64,000 nucleotides of DNA from Takakia lepidozioides (lineage: Eukaryota; Streptophyta; Takakiopsida; Takakiales; Takakiaceae): positions 39,041,053 through 39,105,052 of the forward strand of contig CM060732.1 of NCBI GenBank assembly GCA_030704615.1, read 5' to 3'. The position numbers and the translations under genes are program-made. Shown here piece after piece: positions 10,328-22,521 of this stretch. How positions within the stretch are numbered: position 1 is the first letter of the stretch; every line of letters begins with the position of its first letter. The notes under the pieces were generated by a model. That model was given only the letters and a program-made list of their open reading frames with translations. It was not told the DNA's origin and did no database searches.

Positions 10328-13300
10328 AAAGCCGTGTCCTCACGGTTTACTGATTCGATTAGCAAACCTTTGTGAGTGAGCACCTTTTTGACGTTGAGAG
10401 TTTCGTGGCGGACTGTGTGTACGAGCCCTAGGTCTGTCTCTGGTTGACGGAGATGGTTGATCACTACCTGGATAAGTGAGGCCTCTGGAGGCTGATATCG
10501 AGGTAACCTTTCCGGCATAGGAGACCCCCGTCGCTTCTTCTCTGCCATCTGAACTGCATAGTCCTCTCCCATGTCAAAAGAATTCGGTGAAGAAATAGTT
10601 GTATCAGAATCCTCATCGCCTCTCAGGTGTTTTAATTTTCGAACTTTTTGTGGAATCCTCTGGGGCATACAATGTTGTCCTACCATGTCTGGAAGTTTAT
10701 ATTTTACAACTTGGTGTAACCGCTGAACAGCAAAATTGGTGTAGACACTGAGCTCCTTGTCTGTCCAGGTGAGTGGGGTACCAATTACTGGTGCAGCGTG
10801 CAAGTATTTCCATGCCACATGTCCCTTATAGAAAATATCATCAATGCCGAATTTCTGTGTTGACAAATTGTTCCAGGCCGCTTGAAACCATGAACGAATT
10901 TGAGAATCCTTTTGCATCATAACTTTTGGGTCATATAGGTACATATGAGGTGGCACCAAAGGTAATACCCAATGATCTCCACTAGAATAACTCAGAAAGC
11001 GTGTTTGCATCTTTTGTTGCTCAATGTGATAACGTACCAGAAAACAAGCCGCGTAGTATAACCCGCATCCCATGACAATACTTGCTACCTCCTTGGTCTT
11101 GGTATAAATGAGTCCATGTACAACCTGGAAAGCAATAATTCCCTCAACATGGTACGTGCCTCGTGCCAGTACTGTGCAAAGTGATGATCCTCAATTGATC
11201 GATTGTTCGGAAGAACTTTAGTCCTAGTTGCCACTGGCAGCCAGATGCGCATGATTTGGTAGTAATGTGCGAATGACTGCGGAGGACTAAATTCTTTCCA
11301 AGCCAAATCCAACACATGATGGGAATTTGGTTGAAGGGCATAATCATAGCCCTACTGTACTCCCTTGCAGCTGGAGTTTTAGGTGGGTTAAAAGCAGCAT
11401 TGCCCCATACCTCAGGCTGTGGTAGCTGTGGTGTGGTTGTAGTAACAACAGGTTCAGCTACTGGTACAGTGACTTGTTGTGGTGTTGGTGGTACTGGCTC
11501 TTGTATCATTGGCATCTCCTGCACCTCCTGTGAAGACTAAAAGCCAAAGTTCTGGCTTGTAAATAAGAAGCCATTAGCTGTTCCTGAGGGATATAGACTC
11601 TTTTGTCGATGTTTGAAGTGAGGTCCTCCACTTGAGTCTGCAGTCCGTCTACATCCTCCTGTAACTCTGCTATCCTACTATAGACATTGTCTATAGTAGT
11701 TGTGGCAATGTTCTGCACCTGCAGCCTGAGCTCATTCATCTCGCTTTGGGTGAGCTTTCGTGGTGCTTTGCCCTCTACTGGCCCTTGTGCTAACCAGACC
11801 TGCATAAGGCTGTTATCCACCAAGTTGCTTGTGGTTCCCCTGAGAGTTTGCTCCTCTCTTAGCTTGTACACTTCTAACTGCTGTTGTAAAGCCTCCATGC
11901 GCTTCGCATGAGGTTCAACCAACTTCGCATAGGCAGCAGTAGATTATTAGCTTCCTCCAAGCCTTGTTATTGACCGCGATTTCATTTCTATTGGCCATGA
12001 TCGTTTGGTGCAACTCCACGATGTGCTTCTCTTGATCAGCTTCAACCTGCCTGTATTGCTTGAAAGTATCCTCATTGCGACAGATTGTATTCTTCATATC
12101 GACAATGAGTTTCATTTGCTCAACATTCTCTTCTTCTGCCTTCGTACATTTTTCCGCTTGACTGTTTATTTCTTTTGTAGATTGGTCAAGCATAGTTGTG
12201 AATGTAGCACATTGTATCGCCATCCTGTCATGCACTGTCTGCAACTCCGTATGTAGTGCATTCACTTCTTGCAACTTGCTTTCATGCTGCACCTGCATTT
12301 GGTATAGCTGTTGCTTATGTGCTTCGTGCAACTGGTCTTGCGCGAGGCCTGCCTCAATCAATTGTTCCTTGGCCAATTGCAAAGCCGCTTCTGTATTTCC
12401 CAAGTCCTGCTGCATCTTGAGAGTGACCTCTTCATCGACCTTGTTTGCACACTCAGTGGCTAGTCGAGCCTCAAACTCCTTCCTGAGTTCCTCTCTCAAG
12501 GCTGTCAATTGGGTAGTTGGAACATGGGATTTGACATAAGTCCCCAACAAATTAAGTGTCCTGCCTATGGAACTCATCAGCATTGCCTGTTGAGGGTCAT
12601 CATGGTGAGGTTGCTGCTGTTCCTCCTGATCCTCAACAGTGTGATGTCTCACGAACCACTCAGGCCATTGTCCCACCGGATTTTCTTCCTGAACCACTTC
12701 ATCTATCACCGGTGCTACAGTGTCATGACCTTCCGCCTGTGGTACCTCCGACACAGGTGTGTGTATTATATGCACCTCAGGATTTCCCTTGGGCAACTGT
12801 TGCACCTCTGGAATCTCTGTCTCCTTGACCAGACCAGAATATTCATAGAGAAGGTCCCCCTTCTCCATTTCTGCCACTATCTGTTCTGTAGTTGGAATAT
12901 CTAACCCTTCTCTTTCCAAATCAATTATTTCTGGTTGAGCTGCATGGACAACTTGTGACCTTGTGACAAGTCGATCAGCTGGCTGTGATGGTTGTGATGC
13001 TGAAGTAACTTCCTCCTCCCTCTCTGAAGGTCCTGCTTCCAGTAATAGCATTTCTCTGTGCTGCTGTGCCCCTTCCTGCACATGAGCTTGGGAAACATTA
13101 TCATGCGGAATCCGTGAAGCCAGTGGATCCGCCACTACAGTCTTTCCCCGTCTCTGCCTCTTAGTCTCGGTTGCCCTGCTAGTCCACCCTCACTGTGTGA
13201 AGAGCCTTGCTCTTCCATTGCAGTGGTTTCTGGCTCAAACACTCCCATCTCCTTTCCAGAATCAAGAATTATTTGAGCAATGATTGGGCCAGACACTATG

Positions 13301-14622
13301 ATAGGAGACTTTGCGGTAGTACCTTGTAATCTTTTCATCTCCTCCACCAGTGCGTTGTACATTATGTCCGCCCATTGTACCTCTTGTCCCTTCAGGCCTT
13401 TGAGTATTTCCTCCGTGAAGGATCTGCTCAAATACTGTTGGTTCTGTTTCATGGCAATCAGAACGTTCAATACCTGGCCTACCTCTTTTAGCCCTGGGTA
13501 CACAGCCTTGGTACAAGCATAACCCTGAGTTTTAAAGAAACTCCCTTCTTGGAATAAGTCCCCTATTTGCAGTCTTGCCCTGTGTTCCTCCACATGCACC
13601 TGACCTGCTGGCAATCGAAACAATTGCTGGAGGTATAGGGGAGTAATCATTAATTCAACTCCCTTCACCGTTGTTGTTCCTGTCCTTGGCTCAAAGTTCT
13701 GCAAAAATTGTAACATGTACTGTCTATGGTGTAATGTCCAATCTAGGCTTTGCAATCCTTGCAATCTCAGCTCCTCCAGTATCTGTATCGCCTGTGGGGT
13801 AGCAATCGTTTGTTTCTGCAGAATTGTGGTGCTCTTCACCCTGATTTCCTCCATTCCTCTCACTCTCTTCATTTTAGACTCACAGAACTGTTTTGGCTGT
13901 AACAACTGCAGAAATGCCTGTAGTGCACAAAGCATAAACGTATGGTTGCCACAGAAAGCTATGGGTAATTTCTTGTAAGCCTGCGGGGCTTGCAAGCATC
14001 GCTCAAGAGAAAAGCTCCGCTCTGTTCTTTCGTGTCTATGCTGCGTAAGTAATATTGCGAGCGTATAGTCTGTTAGTTCCTCCATAGTTTCCAAGCTATA
14101 GCATTGATGGTCTGTCCCGTCGAGACGCCCGTTACTCAGAACGACGCCGCCTCTTGCGCTCAATTTCCCTCCATTTTCTTGATCCTTTCTCTGGTTTTCT
14201 ATTGGCTGTAACCGCTGTGACTGGATTTTAGATTTTATTTTCTTTAGTGGACTTTCCCTGCTGGATAGTCCACTAGGATCACACATGTGACAAGAATTTC
14301 GCTTTTCTGTACTTGCCGTTCGTTCCGTTTCCCTTTTTCCGTATTCATTAATGGGCCCGCCTTTCATCCCTTTTGACGGCCGTTCTTGTCCTCTTTCTTT
14401 ATGACACCTGTTCTTGCACTTCCTTCTCAGCTGTGTGTCGCGCCCTGACCTCCACGTGTCTATTTTTAAACTAGTTTCCGTTTTTTCTTCCGTCAGCCAT
14501 TTTCCTGAAGTTATTATGCGTCCACCTGTCACTGATTCTATGGATCGTGTAACCCTAGTAGGCTGTGTTGAGCTGTGACAGGCTGTGTCATACTGGGTAC
14601 GCTGTGATAGGCTGTGATGCAC
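10324..14622 (-). pseudogene. Extra ORF (aORF) of the Gypsy element, copy 2, frameshifted
   Basis: Reading pieces are 14622-13135, 13135-11915, 11922-11506, 11524-11144, 11315-11085 and 11073-10324. The first about 60 residues of the first piece translate the CTGTG repeats, so the true start is uncertain. A globular region with LMITPLYLQQLFRLP is followed by an acidic linker, then a long Gln/Glu-rich probable coiled coil (about 12500-11560), then a conserved C-terminal region (for example YLYDPKVMMQKDSQIRSW). The break near 13150 is a one-base deletion relative to copy 1. Both copies are damaged at different places, so the intact frame encoded one protein of well over 1000 residues. No known domain was recognised; a structural or envelope-like role is speculation. 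Confidence 0.75.
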
Positions 14623-14860
14623 TGTGGTAAGCTGTGATAGGCTGTGATATGCTGTGGTAAGCTGTGATAGGCTGTGACACGCTGTGGTAGGTTGTGATAG
14701 GCTGTGTCGCGCCGTGCTGGGCTGTGATAGGCTGTGTCACGTCGTGATGGGCTGTGATAGGCTGTGCTTTGCCTTGATGGCTGTGATAGGCTGTGTCACG
14801 TCGTGATGGGCTGTGATAGGCTGTGGTTCGCCTTGATGGGCTGTGATAGGCTGTGTCACG
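14560..14860 (-). repeat. CTGTGATAGG short tandem array between integrase and extra ORF
   Basis: About 25 degenerate units of GGCTGTGATA and GGCTGTGTCA lie inside the element but outside the LTRs. The unit is related to the LTR arrays. Confidence 0.9.
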
Positions 14861-15008
14861 CTTGTTTTGCCCGCCCTGGTCATATATGCTTGGCCTAGCG
14901 ACAAGTGCTCCATACTCCGTTGTAACACTGGTGCAGCCCGTGACTGCTCTTGCGTTTCAACATGCAAATCATGCTGCAATGGTTTGTCATGGATACCACT
15001 GTACCCCT

Positions 15009-16593
15009 TCAACTTATTGGCATTGACTCTTCCCAGCATTTCTTTGTTAATGGTTTGTAACATGGCGGTGTTGTTATCATACATCTTTTGTATGACATAA
15101 GGTCCTTTCCATGGTGATTTAAGCTTAGAAGCTTTAATCTTTCCCTTTTTCTGCAACCATAGAACCAAATCTCCCGTCTTAAAAGTTTTAACTTGCCTTC
15201 ATCAAACTGTTCCTTCCTCTTCATCTGAATTCTGGTCATATTATCAGCTGCATCAGCACGTACTTCTTCCACATGGTATAATTCATGTTTCCTGACCTTA
15301 ATGGAATCTTGCAATTCCATTCTTTTTCCCCACTCCGTTCTCATGGTAGGTAACAGGAATTCCACTGGAAGTAAGGCTTCCATACCATAAACTAATTGGA
15401 ATGGTGTATACTTAGTGGTGACTTTATATGAAGTCCTGTATGACCACAAAGCTGTCAGCAGCTTTGTATCCCAATCCGTTCTGTTTGCATTGACTATCTT
15501 AGCCAAGATAGTACATAGTATTTTGTTGGTAGCCTCTGCCTGCCCATTACCCTGTGGGTAATATGTTGTACTCTTTCTATGCACAATCATGAACTCTTTA
15601 GTCAACAACTCAATGGTCTCATTCATGAAGTGACTTCCCTGATCACTGATAAATTCTAAGGGACAGCCAAATCGTGTAAGTATGTTCTCGTACAGGAACC
15701 TTGCTGTGGACTTGGCTGTGTTGTCCCTCAAAGCTTTAGCTTCCACCCACTTCGTAGTATAATCAGTGGCTGTAATTATGTACCTGTTCCGTGTATTCTT
15801 GGTGGTGGTTAATTGGTCCAACAAAGTCTAGTCCCCATTTCTGAAATGGTTCCGTAGGCATTGTAGGATGCAAGGCCATCCTTCCAGATCTCTGCAAAGG
15901 TCCTAGCCTCTGACATTCATCACAACTCTGACAATACTCGTGTACATCTTTGAACAAAGTAGGCCACCAGTAACCTGCGAGTAGTATCTTCCTACTGGTA
16001 GTCTCTTCTCCAAAATGACCTCCAGCCACTCCTTTATGAACTTCCTCCAAAACTTTATTTACTTCATGGTGGTACAAGCATCGTTTTAGTACTCCATCAG
16101 GTCCTAGCTTATACATTCTGCTTCCTACCATAGTATAAGGTAAAGCTTTGATAGCGATTCTCTTCCTCTGCTCCTTACCATAACTAGGTGGGCACTGACC
16201 ATGAGCAAGGTAGTATCTGATTGGCCACTGCCAATCTAACCAGTCATCTGCACTTCCCTGCACCTCCACTGCAAAGAGACTCGCATCTGGTAATTGATCA
16301 TCTATTCCTGTGGCTGGTTCTCCTGTTGATAACCGTGACAAATGATCCGCCACAAGATGCAGTCTCCCAGGCTTGTAAACAACCTCGAACTCAAACTCGT
16401 GCAAGATTATCAACCATCTTGCTATTCTTCCGCTTATCAGAGGTTTGTTTACCAGGTATATCAGAGCCTGGTGATCCACATAGAACATAAACTTCTTGCC
16501 CAACAGGTAATGCCTGAATTTCTTCACTGCATAGATCATTGCCAATGCTTCTCTTTCCGTTGTGCTATAGTTCCTTTCAGCACTGTTCATCAA
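15009..16593 (-). pseudogene. RNase H (C-terminal part) and integrase of copy 2, one frameshift
   Basis: The piece 16593-15763 continues RNase H (EREALAMIYAVKKFRHYLLG) and then gives the integrase zinc finger with H...GGH and CQSCDECQ. The second piece, 15824-15009, carries the catalytic core: DYTTKWVEA (first Asp), ISDQGSHF (second Asp) and GNGQAEATNK (Glu). It ends with the KSPWKGPYVI beta-barrel region typical of Gypsy integrases, and no chromodomain is visible. A one-base shift near 15800-15825 separates zinc finger and core. It joins upstream to the polyprotein at 16590 through another one-base deletion, identified by comparison with copy 3. Confidence 0.85.
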
Positions 16594-19500
16594 CCGCTAG
16601 CATAGTACACAGGTGAATCTATATTTCCTGTAACATTCTGGGCTAACACCGCTCCCAACGCTTCTCCTGATGCATCGCAGTGAACATGAAATACTACATG
16701 CCAGTGAGGGTTAATCAGCACAGGTGTAGTTGTTACTGACAGTGTAAGTTCCTCAAACGCCTGTTGACATTCAGCTGTCCAGGCAAACACTGCATCTTTC
16801 TTCAGTAGTTTGCTCAATGGTGCTGCTATTTGTGCATACCTTTTGACAAATCTTCTGTAATAACTGGTTTGCCCAAGGAATCTCCTTAGACTTTTAACAT
16901 TCACTGGTGGTGGAGAGGCTTTAATGGACTCTGTCTTTCTGGGATCCACAAGGAGTCCCTTCTTACACACAATGTGTCCCAGAAGCACCCCTGAGTTCAC
17001 ACAGAAAGTACACTTCTCTGGATTCAGGCCCAGACCTCTCATCCTGCATCTGGCCAAACATAACTCCAATTTATGCAAGTGCTCATTCTTAGAGCTGTAC
17101 ACACTGAAATCATCCAAGAATACCTGCATGAAATCATCCAGATACTCATGAAAAGATTCACTTATCACTCTCTGAAAGGTCGCTGGTGCATTACAAAGTC
17201 CAAAGGGCATGACTTTGTATGCATAAGCCCCCCAGTCTGTGATGAAAGCTGTTTTCCCTTGGTCTTCTTCTGCCACTTGCACTTGATTATAACCACTGAA
17301 GCCATCCATGAATGAGTACATCTCATGGCCTGCCACAGTGTCTAATACTGCTTCTGTGAATGGCAAAGGGAAAGGATCTTTCTTCGTACAAGCATTCAGC
17401 TTCTTATAGTTCACACATACTCTTAGTTTGCCATTCTTCTTGGGAACTATAACAATGGGTGACAACCAAGTTGTATACTCTATTGGGTATATAAACTTAG
17501 CCTCAGCCAACTTCTTTATCTCTTCTCCAACCTTCTGTGCGTAGTTGGGATTCATTCTATACCTCGCCTGCTTGATTGGTACTGACCCTGGTTCCAGTTC
17601 AATCTTATGCTGACAGACTTCAGGTGGTATCCCTTTTAGATCCTCATAGCTCCAAGCAAATACATCTCTGTATTTGATGAACAAGCTTTTAGCTTCTTCG
17701 AAGAATTCCGGCTCCAAATCAGCTCCTACTTTCACCATCCTCGGTTCCTCTTTAGTTCCCACATTTACTTCCCTCACCTGCTCATCAGCTGTGATTGTCC
17801 AACCAGTCACCACTTCATCCTGTAAGCTCACAGTGGCTGGTTCTTCTAGGATTTCTATTTCTCCTTCTCTTTCTTCATAGAAATGTGATGGGTAAATGCT
17901 GGTTTCCTCTTCAGTTGGTGTTGCTGTCACTACACCACAGCAGATACCTCTCAAACAACTTAGGCTTTCCAGCCGCATCTCTGCAACCTGCTCCCACTCT
18001 GGGTGTGCAGCAAATAGGGTAGCTTCCTGCTCCTCATCCAGTCCTCCTTTCCAGTCATACTCTCTGACTCCTCGAGGTCTTCTTGTAGCAGGTAATCTAC
18101 TAGATTTCTTTGTGGTAATTTGTATCTCGTGTATCCCATTATGCACGGTTAGTAACTGAGAATTCCAGTCATGGAATACCCTGGCCTGTTTCAGCCACGG
18201 ACGTCCCAATAATAAGGAGTAAGCCTCCATGACTTCATCCATTTTCAACACAGTTACTGTGATCATAAAGATCATCTTCTGTATCTGTATCTTAACTCCT
18301 CTTATTAATCCCAATGGCTGTACACTTCTTTGATCTGCCATTGTTACTGTAAATGGGGCTGGTTTCATGTTACTTAGACCAAGCTTCTTCCTTAATTGGT
18401 CTGTCATGATATTTACTCCAGAACCTCCATCTATCAGTACATCAGTTAGTTCTGTGCTTCCAATTCTCAATTGGATTACTGGCATAGAATCATCAAAGTC
18501 CATGACTGTTTCTCGCCCTTCCGGCTTCACATTATAACTGGTCACCTTGCTGTTCAGGTCTGTGTTTCCTGTCTCCTGGGCAATTCGATTGATTGCTTGA
18601 TACAGCCTGTGCCTACAATAAGGTGCCACAGCTAATAGCTGTCCAATGGTAATTTCTGCTTTGGTCTGGCATATTACTTCAGCCAAAGTCTCTTCATTAC
18701 TTTGCATGTCTGCATCTTCTTTCTTCCTTTCTTCCTCACTCCCTTCTTCTTCTCCATCAGAATCAGAGGAATCTGCCACAGGAATATCAGTACTCTTTTG
18801 CATTTCCCTTATAGTATCTGCCACTTCCTTGTGCAGTTCCTTCTCATCTTTCCAAGTCTCTTCATCTTCAGGCATATCATTGCCACCTTCATTATCATCT
18901 TCTTCCTCTACTACTGGAGGTATTAGTTTGGCTTTACTTCTTGTTACTATCATTGTACTTACTTCTGGTACAACACATGGCCTAACCATGTGAGCTGCCA
19001 CCACTGGGCCCTCATTCACAGGAGCTCTCATCTCATTCTGGTGTCTTATCCAGAATGAACAGGCTGCCTTGCGATGTCCTGGCTGATTACAATAGTAACA
19101 TAGTTCTTCACCATTGGGTCCTCGCCCTTGGTCTGTTCTTGGATTATTTCTATAATCCTGATTCCCGGGCTGGTAATTCCCCCTTGGATTACCCTGATAG
19201 TTGCCTCTGGAATTTCCTTGGTAATTCCCTCTTGAATTACCTCTCCCTTCCATGCCATTGTTATAACCACCAGACCTACCATAGTGGTCCTGATCATTGT
19301 TTCTTCTTGGCTGGGGCTGCACCTGATGCACCCTTACTTGCCTAGGTTCTCTTGCAGCTGTCCTTCTGTTGTAGTAACAATTCTCAGTAGAATGGTTATC
19401 CATTTTACAGATAGTACAGTGTTTCTCCTTCATGTGGCATTCTGTGGTGGTATGGCCTTCATTCTGGCACTTTGCACACCATACACCCTTCCTCCAATGT

Positions 19501-20994
19501 GTTGCAGCCTCTGTGGCATACTTCTTCAAGATTTCTTCCAATCTTTTTTCATAGTTATCCCTCTTCAACTTCTCCTTTCTCTTACTCTTTCTTTTTAGTT
19601 CTTGCTCTTCTTCTTCATCTGACTCATCCTCAGAGTCCTCATCATCCTTTTTCTCTCTCCTGAGCATTCCCAATTGCTCAATTCTGTTTGCAGTTTCAAA
19701 TGCCTCCTCCACTGTATTATGGGGTAACATATCCACTTTCTTTTGCAACTCTGGTCTTAGTCCACTCACAAACCAAGTCTTCTGTAAACCGGGTGCTGGT
19801 ACTGCAGCCAGCTTTTTCATCATCAATTCCATCTTCTCCATATACTCTTCAACAGTTTCATGCTTCTTCTGCTTCAGCTGTTGTAAACTTCCATACACTT
19901 CATCCTCAGTTTTACTTGTCCTGAACCTATTTCGAAATGCTGTATTCAAGCCATTCCAGGTTAGGAAATGATTATCAGGGAATCTTGCATACCATTCACT
20001 TGCTTTCTTGATAAGTGAACAAGGAAACAATCTCATCTTGGCATCATCGCCATTCTCATTGTTCACTATACACATGTGCTCAAATTGGCTAATGTGTACA
20101 TCGGGATCCCCTTTTCCTGAATATATTGGAAAGGGTGGTTTTGCCCGTGTTGGTTGTAACGCCATCTGTGGCCCTACCTTCTGCCCACTGACAGGTGCTG
20201 GCACCCTTGCTGGTGCTGGTCCTTCTGGACCTGTTGTTTTTGTGGTGGATCTTCCACCAAGTGGTGGCCCTTGAGCACTCCCTGCTTCTGGCCCCACGAT
20301 ATTCACAGTATTCCCAGCTTCAGTTGCACTACTTCCCACACTCCCTGTCCCCCCAGAGCCAGATCCAGGCAGCCCGCCTGATCCCCCTGAGCCGACACCT
20401 TCGTTGGCCTGTGATCCAAGTGCTCCACTTGATCCAGGTCCAACGGGTTGGGATGTCCTGGTTGTAGTCTCAACCTCAGCTGTTGGGTCTACTTCTTCAT
20501 ATTCTTCCTCTTCCAATTTCTTCTCTCTGTTTTCATCCTCCAAGTTCTGCCCTTGGGTTTCTTCTTCACTCATGTAACTCAACTGTAATGGTGTTGGAGA
20601 GTCTGAACTCTCCGTTGGCTCTGCCACATTCTTCTCCTTCTTCACCTTCTGCTTCAGAAACTGGAGTTCCTGCTTTTGGTGTTCCATGCCAACTCTTATC
20701 AAAGATTTCTGTCAAATCTTTTATCCAGGGATGTACCTCAGATCTTTCACCTCGTGATTGATCTTCTTCCTGTACCAATTCCCTTAATCTTTCTTGCAAA
20801 GAAACAGAAGGAGTGGCATCCAACTCTAGTTCTTCCGGTATGGGTGATGTACTCTTTGATCTTAATGGTGTGAGAGGTCCAGATGATTCCCCTATGTCTA
20901 TTCCTCTCTCCCAAAGATATGGATAATTAGCTTTCAGATAGCTTTCTCTTTTTGCTGAATATCTCTGGCGTCTAGCTTCTCTTTCATCACTCAT
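16590..20994 (-). pseudogene. Gag-Pol polyprotein (Gag, protease, RT, start of RNase H), copy 2
   Basis: Gag starts at ATG 20994 (MSDEREAR); a shift near 20640, absent from copy 3, moves reading to the long frame 20702-16590 (1370 residues). Positions in that frame: capsid region about 200-350; three CX2CX4HX4C knuckles starting near 407 (CAKCQNEGH, CTICKMDNH, CYYCNQPGH); protease near 754 with IDGGSGVNIM, as in Tat/Ogre elements rather than the usual DTGA; RT with MDGFSGYNQ, VMPFGLCNAPATFQ and catalytic VFLDD near 1190; and RNase H beginning HVHCDASGEALG near 1340. The frame stops at 16590 because one base is missing relative to copy 3. The product would copy element RNA in virus-like particles. 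With the breaks described it cannot make a full polyprotein. Confidence 0.9.
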
Positions 20995-21015
20995 GTCCCA
21001 TGTCTTTCATTTCTT

Positions 21016-21711
21016 TTAATGTGGCAATAACCAAAACTCTCTTCTGTAATATCTCTCGTATATGCCTGGGTTTCTTTCAAGCTTCAATGCACCCTTGGCT
21101 ATACTTGAAGTCTCCGTTACCATATAACCATATGGCAAACAAGTCTGAAAAGCTGTTCTTGGTGTGAGTTTGATCCACAAAATATCCTTTGGAATCCAAT
21201 TCTTTACCAGTACAAGCTCTTCATGCATATGAGTATAAACATTCACCTTTCTTTCTTCCCAGCCTTCAAACTCTACTCGCTTAATGGATAGCAATGCTAT
21301 CACATAAACCAATGTTGGTAACCAACGTGCTCTTCCTCTACAGGCTACCTGATAAATCTTTATCACTCCTTTCTCCAGACCCCATTCCGGATCAGCATCA
21401 TGCACTCGCTTAAGAATATTTTCTTTACAACCGTCTGGCAATTCCAAGAACCTTTGAAAGAATTGTTTGGACAATCTTTCTTCCTTCGTTCCACAGGGAA
21501 TTTGATTCACTTCAAATTCTTTAATGGTCCAACCACCATGATCCCACCAGATGCCTGTCACATCTGGTTGTTCATTACTCAGTTCCCCAGTATGGTCGCC
21601 AAATGTCGCGCGGCTTTTACTCACCCATCCCTTCGCTATTCGAGGCGGAAACTCCAAGATAGAAGAGTTGGAAATCTCTAAGTACTCAGCCCGCGCAGAA
21701 CAATCAGTCAT
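21016..21711 (-). CDS. ORF before gag, starting inside the 5' LTR, copy 2
   Basis: This is an open frame of 231 codons whose first ATG lies inside the 5' LTR, which crosses the primer binding site and ends 22 bp before the gag start. It has a Trp-rich central part (TGIWWDHGGWTIKEFEV) and a conserved C-terminus. Copy 3 has the homologous frame at 28155-27698 with breaks. Ogre elements are known for an extra ORF ahead of gag, and this position agrees. The function is unknown. The region downstream of the primer binding site has no early ATG in this frame, so translation would need the LTR start or another mechanism. Confidence 0.6.
   Translation of the reverse strand: MTDCSARAEYLEISNSSILEFPPRIAKGWVSKSRATFGDHTGELSNEQPDVTGIWWDHGGWTIKEFEVNQIPCGTKEERLSKQFFQRFLELPDGCKENILKRVHDADPEWGLEKGVIKIYQVACRGRARWLPTLVYVIALLSIKRVEFEGWEERKVNVYTHMHEELVLVKNWIPKDILWIKLTPRTAFQTCLPYGYMVTETSSIAKGALKLERNPGIYERYYRREFWLLPH
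21584..21603 (-). other. Primer binding site, copy 2
   Basis: On the minus strand, TTTGGCGACCATACTGGGGA follows the 5' LTR directly. It begins TGG (complement of tRNA CCA) after a two-base spacer, as expected. I cannot name the tRNA safely. Confidence 0.7.
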
Positions 21712-22521
21712 GACCTACAGCTAGTGTATCATGGGGGTGTTTCCTATTTGTTTCCCTTTTGGCATTCATGTTAGCTATCTTACCATTGATAATTAAGTAT
21801 CAGTTTGCTTTATCAATCTATTGGATTCCATCAACTCATCCATTCATTCCACAGCTTCACTCAGATCTCTCTACACAGTGTGATTGTATCGTAAAAGTAT
21901 CCGATTATGATTTATCAGGTATCAGGCCGAAGCCATTGTGTCTCTAATCTGCTCTACAATATCATTACAGCCTTGCATATATCAAGCATCTACTCATCAT
22001 CTCTCTATCTTCACTTCCGTTCTTCATCTCTGCCCGATCCCCTCTCCTCCATGACCAAGAAGTCCTCCTCCGAATGATCCCCCAAAATTCCCCGCTTCTC
22101 CCTTTATCTTCCTACCCGTGGTTCTAACCGTTTCCCTCACTAACCGTCGTCTGTGAACTAACATGTTCCCTTCGCAGGTGTTGTTTCCCACAGTCGTTCC
22201 CTGTCCTGCTCTCCGTTCCCTATGATCGTGACAGCTGTGTCAAGCTGTGACTGGCTGTGTGAAACTGTGACGGGCTGTGACTGGCTGTGCGACTGTGTTG
22301 GCTGTGTCGGGCTGTGACTGGCTGTGTGGCTGTGTCGGCTGTGTCGGCTGTGTTGGCTGTGTCGGCTGTGTCTGCTGTGACGACTGTGACGGGCTGTGTA
22401 ACCCCCCTCTACAGTGCGCTGCTGTCACCCCTAAGGCTCCTGTTGGTCTCAGTTTGTGCAAAAATTAAGGGTACCCTACAGATCCCGTATAAGTGTCTAA
22501 GTCCCCAACAGTCCTCTAACA
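21604..22521 (-). repeat. 5' LTR, copy 2
   Basis: The LTR is 918 bp and nearly identical to 9304-10308 except for a shorter GGCTGTG array (about 22225-22400). It ends at the GCTGC duplication. Confidence 0.95.

Larger units (their letters stand above)
9304..22521 (-). mobile_element. Ty3/Gypsy (Tat/Ogre-like) retrotransposon, copy 2, full-length
   Basis: This is a 13.2-kb element read on the minus strand: 5' LTR (22521-21604), primer binding site, an ORF before gag, gag-protease-RT-RNase H, integrase, a CTGTG repeat field, the extra coiled-coil ORF, polypurine tract and 3' LTR (10308-9304). The LTRs run TG...CA and are flanked by GCTGC duplications. Outside an indel of about 85 bp in their tandem array, they differ by only about ten changes that I could find by eye, so insertion is recent. 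Despite that, gag, RNase H, integrase and the extra ORF each carry a frameshift relative to other copies. The protease motif DGGSG and the presence of extra ORFs point to the Tat/Ogre branch. Confidence 0.93.

Noticed and set aside
17674..20467. Numerous Ser/Leu-rich plus-strand frames across copy 2 gag-pol
   Set aside because: They are antisense shadows of the Glu/Lys-rich polyprotein.
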